Shown here: positions 43,415 to 45,457 of the stretch, piece by piece
How positions within the stretch are numbered: the first letter of the stretch is position 1
Layout of the letters: each line of letters begins with the position of its first letter
From: Cytobacillus firmus NBRC 15306
GTDB lineage: Bacteria; Bacillota; Bacilli; Bacillales; Cytobacillaceae
DNA: 45,457 nt
Reading direction: 5' to 3'
Assembly: GCF_001591465.1 (NCBI RefSeq)
Contig: NZ_BCUY01000026.1
Location: 1 to 45,457, forward strand
Program-made: the position numbers and the translations under genes
The notes under the pieces: generated by a model
Database searches by the model: none
Told to the model about the DNA's origin: nothing
The model's input: only the letters and a program-made list of their open reading frames with translations

Positions 43415-44579
43415 ATGAATCAACAATTCTGCCGTACTTGCCTCCGCCCCCTGCCTGGAGGTTTAGCTTTCCTTCACGCGCTTTTCCAATAAGCATGGCT
43501 GTTTTCTCAGGAATTACTTTGCTGATTTCTGAGAAAGGAACATCATGAAGAATGGCCATTTCAGTTCCGAAATGATTCAGGAGCTTCTCGAGCATTTTCG
43601 GGCCTAACCCTGGTATGAACTCAAGAGGGACCTGATGAATATAAGGCGGCCGTACATCGGGCAATCCTCCTGAAGATTTTAGTTCAGAGATCCGGTCAGC
43701 CACGCCTTTGATAAATTTGTGGTGATTGCAATTTCGGCATTTACCATTCTCTTCATCAAAGGGGCCAAAACATTCGGAACAAACAGTCTGATGGTATTTT
43801 CCGAGCAGAGGATCCAGCCCGTAATTGGCTTTAACCCTGCATTTTTCTTTTCCGGCCAAAGCCTTGTGCAGTTCAGCAAATGTAGGTGCTTCCATTTCCA
43901 GAACCTGATATTCTCTGGCGATCTTTTTTAGTGAATGGGCATCTGAATTTGTTAAGAATGTATATCTATGAAGTTCAGCTATTTGATCAGCCATCATCGT
44001 ATCTGCACTAAGCCCCAGCTCAATTGCATCAATTAAGTCAGGATCAAAAACCTCTGACAGCGACCGCTCTACGCCTTTCCCGAATAGACTCTTAAACGGG
44101 GTAAAAACATGGGCAGGAATAAAAAGCCCATCCAGTTCCTTTACTTTTTCCTGCAGCATTCTGCCTGAGGCATAAATTCTTTGAGAGCTTAATGTTATGT
44201 TCTTCAAATACCCTGTCAGCCAGGAAGAGAAATCCTTCATTGCGGATAGAGTTGGAAAGTAGCACAGGACATGAATTGGGCCTTTACAGGATTCATCATA
44301 TATTTCAAGTTCCGACCCGGGAATAACCGTTAAATCTCCATATTGAAGTCCCCCATCCTTATGTTCGGTTACAAAGCCTTTTTGGGCCAAGTCCTCGATT
44401 TCAAGGATGACTTCAGGAGAATGACAATCAATAATGCCAATGATATCAAGCCCCTTTTCATTGCGGGCATGCCTGATGATATTAGTGAAGGTTAGGGATT
44501 TAGCGCCTGTTATTTTAACTGGCTTTCCCGTAAAAGTACGTCCAATATGGATATGAAGATCAGCAAAAAAGCGCTTCAT
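43413..44579 (-). CDS. yqxK: Endonuclease Q homologue (YqxK)
   Basis: A 388-residue protein. The N-terminal PHP domain has metal motifs 'FFADLHIHIGR', 'IIDCHSPEVI', 'IPGSELEIYD', 'FIPAHVFTP' and 'LTNSDAHSL'. Then a four-Cys zinc finger ('CSECFGPFDEENGKCRNCNHH') and a helical part with a helix-hairpin-helix-like 'IPGLGPKMLEKLLNHFG'. This layout is that of endonuclease Q, which nicks DNA 5' to deaminated bases (uracil, hypoxanthine, xanthine) in archaea and some Bacillus. It begins one base after nudF. Confidence 0.85.
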   Translation of the reverse strand: MKRFFADLHIHIGRTFTGKPVKITGAKSLTFTNIIRHARNEKGLDIIGIIDCHSPEVILEIEDLAQKGFVTEHKDGGLQYGDLTVIPGSELEIYDESCKGPIHVLCYFPTLSAMKDFSSWLTGYLKNITLSSQRIYASGRMLQEKVKELDGLFIPAHVFTPFKSLFGKGVERSLSEVFDPDLIDAIELGLSADTMMADQIAELHRYTFLTNSDAHSLKKIAREYQVLEMEAPTFAELHKALAGKEKCRVKANYGLDPLLGKYHQTVCSECFGPFDEENGKCRNCNHHKFIKGVADRISELKSSGGLPDVRPPYIHQVPLEFIPGLGPKMLEKLLNHFGTEMAILHDVPFSEISKVIPEKTAMLIGKAREGKLNLQAGGGGKYGRIVDS

Positions 44580-44580
44580 G

Positions 44581-45132
44581 CTATTTTTTCAGCGCCTCTT
44601 GAAGCTGCAGATATTGGATTGCATAAGCAGTTTTCGCATCATAAACCTTTTGCTGCTTCAGCAGGGATATAGCTTCCTCAAGGGTTACCTCCAAAAGGTT
44701 CACAAATTCATCTTCATCAGGCGAAGCGGCATTTTCTTTTTTCTTAAGACCCTTTGCTATATATAGATGTACAAGCTCATCGGCAAATCCGGGAGAAGTG
44801 TAGAATGAGATCAGCCATTCCATTTCCGTGCAGACGTACCCCGTTTCTTCTTCCAGTTCCCTTTCTGCACAAATGCTGGGTTCTTCTCCTGCTTCAAGCT
44901 TTCCGGCAGGAATTTCAGCAATAATCTTATCCAGCGCTTTTCGATATTGTTCAACCATCACTATTTTATTATCTTCTGTTACTGCCAATACAGCTACTGC
45001 ACCGGGATGTTTGATAATTTCCCGCTTCGATGTTTTGCCATTCGGCAGCTCAACATCCTCCACCTGCAGACTAATGACTTTACCAGTGAAGATTTTTTCC
45101 GTTTTAATTGTTTTTTCTTCTAGGCGGCTCAT
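44581..45132 (-). CDS. nudF: ADP-ribose pyrophosphatase NudF
   Basis: A 183-residue Nudix hydrolase. The full Nudix box is at about residues 77-99 ('GKLEAGEEPSICAERELEEE'), with the ADP-ribose-type 'EIPAGKLEAGE' lead-in and 'FYTSPGFADELVHLYIAKGL'. It hydrolyses ADP-ribose to AMP and ribose-5-phosphate. It precedes the endonuclease Q gene by a single base and is divergent from mciZ. Confidence 0.94.
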   Translation of the reverse strand: MSRLEEKTIKTEKIFTGKVISLQVEDVELPNGKTSKREIIKHPGAVAVLAVTEDNKIVMVEQYRKALDKIIAEIPAGKLEAGEEPSICAERELEEETGYVCTEMEWLISFYTSPGFADELVHLYIAKGLKKKENAASPDEDEFVNLLEVTLEEAISLLKQQKVYDAKTAYAIQYLQLQEALKK

Positions 45133-45209
45133 TGTTTTCAGTCACTCCTGTTCTATTCCGGTAATGATTGCTCATACATTTTATCATACTTGATGAGGGG
45201 GAGTATGGC

Positions 45210-45344
45210 ATGAAGGTGTATGTCCATAATAGGGGAGTTATTCTGGCCGGCAAAGCCTGGGAAATCCGTGAGAAACTAAAACAATACAGCAGGCAGTATG
45301 TCCTTGTAAAAGACTGGATTGAATCTCAGAACATAATAAAGTGA
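45210..45344 (+). CDS. mciZ: FtsZ inhibitor MciZ
   Basis: A 44-residue peptide. The central part 'GVILAGKAWEIREKLKQYSR' followed by 'VKDWI' closely follows what I recall of the 40-residue B. subtilis MciZ, which caps FtsZ in the mother cell after asymmetric division. GAGGGGGA lies before the ATG at 45210. CATACATT at 45173-45180 resembles a sigma-E -10, but a good -35 is not seen. It has four more C-terminal residues than B. subtilis MciZ. Position next to nudF is as in B. subtilis. Confidence 0.85.
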   Translation: MKVYVHNRGVILAGKAWEIREKLKQYSRQYVLVKDWIESQNIIK

Positions 45345-45350
45345 AACTTC

Positions 45351-45376
45351 AATCAGGGGGCCTTATCCCCCTGATT
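45351..45376. terminator. Hairpin after mciZ
   Basis: AATCAGGGGG and CCCCCTGATT form a perfect ten-pair stem around CCTTAT, seven bases after mciZ. T content after it is modest on both strands, so termination is likely but not certain. Confidence 0.7.
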
Positions 45377-45379
45377 GTT

Positions 45380-45457
45380 AGTTGAGGCCCACAGGAAGTG
45401 GGTCACAAAGACGTTGCCACAGGATGTGGCGTTCTTAGTCTTTGTCCTTATTTCGGG
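45380..45457 (-). ncRNA. Partial double-hairpin RNA element (Bacillaceae-1-like)
   Basis: Two small stems share the same loop type: CCCAC-AGGAA-GTGGG (45390-45404 region) and GCCAC-AGGAT-GTGGC (45417-45432 region). The second is enclosed by ACAAAGAC/GTCTTTGT. On the minus strand the loops read TTCCT and ATCCT. Twin RUCCU terminal loops are the described mark of the Bacillaceae-1 RNA motif, so minus is the preferred strand. The element runs off the window end; identity is from memory. Confidence 0.55.

Noticed and set aside
43413..44579. Reading yqxK as a histidinol phosphatase or DNA polymerase PHP domain
   Set aside because: The four-Cys zinc finger and C-terminal helical part fit endonuclease Q instead.

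Overview
The window is a stretch of core chromosome from a low-GC, endospore-forming Bacillaceae bacterium. Gene content and order match the Bacillus subtilis ypb-fer, res-sigX, scp-ypu, spoVA-spoIIA and drm-xerD-fur-spoIIM neighbourhoods. Divergence, repeat types and some lost neighbours suggest a Cytobacillus/Mesobacillus-like genus rather than B. subtilis itself; this placement is inference, as no search was run. I see no prophage, insertion sequence, CRISPR array, tRNA or rRNA.

Layout. 1-7.0 kb: a CBS-domain protein, the cotJABC spore-coat operon, then ypbF, ypbE, ypbD, recS and ypbB facing left, and ferredoxin (fer) facing right. 7.1-10 kb: a riboflavin transporter (ribU) behind an FMN riboswitch, a PHP-family histidinol phosphatase and an M23/LysM peptidase. 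10.2-18.4 kb: the leftward resABCDE-sigX-rsiX block (cytochrome c maturation, redox two-component system, ECF sigma factor and its anti-sigma). resE carries a one-base frameshift in an A8 run, and a long palindromic repeat sits between resC and resD. 18.5-25.4 kb: rluB, the dacB-spmA-spmB spore cortex/core operon, an Fe/Mn superoxide dismutase, ypuI, an unrecognised gene, and scpA-scpB (condensin partners).

25.6-28.2 kb: small or single genes (a YjcZ-type 32-aa protein, a DUF309 protein, an orphan ribT, a possible 28-aa membrane peptide, ypuA). 28.2-36 kb: lysA, a reduced spoVA operon (AA, AB, AEa, AF only), then dacF-spoIIAA-spoIIAB-sigF. 36-41 kb: a nucleoside salvage operon (deoB-punA-pdp), xerD and yqzK. 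41.3-45.5 kb: fur, spoIIM, a GNAT acetyltransferase, an endonuclease Q homologue with nudF, mciZ, and at the right edge part of a structured RNA-like repeat.

The genes are mostly ordinary, but many are tied into sporulation, and promoter-like sequences for successive sporulation sigma factors can be read beside them: sigma-H plus a 0A box (spoIIAA), sigma-F (dacF), sigma-E (cotJA, dacB, spoIIM) and sigma-G (spoVAA). ECF-type promoters precede sigX and ypuA, and a near-perfect PerR box precedes fur. The most notable observations are the resE frameshift, the spoVA operon lacking the core AC-AD-AEb genes, the repeat families, the right-edge double-hairpin RNA, and two uncharacterised small genes. 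I did not find a clearly new multi-gene system.
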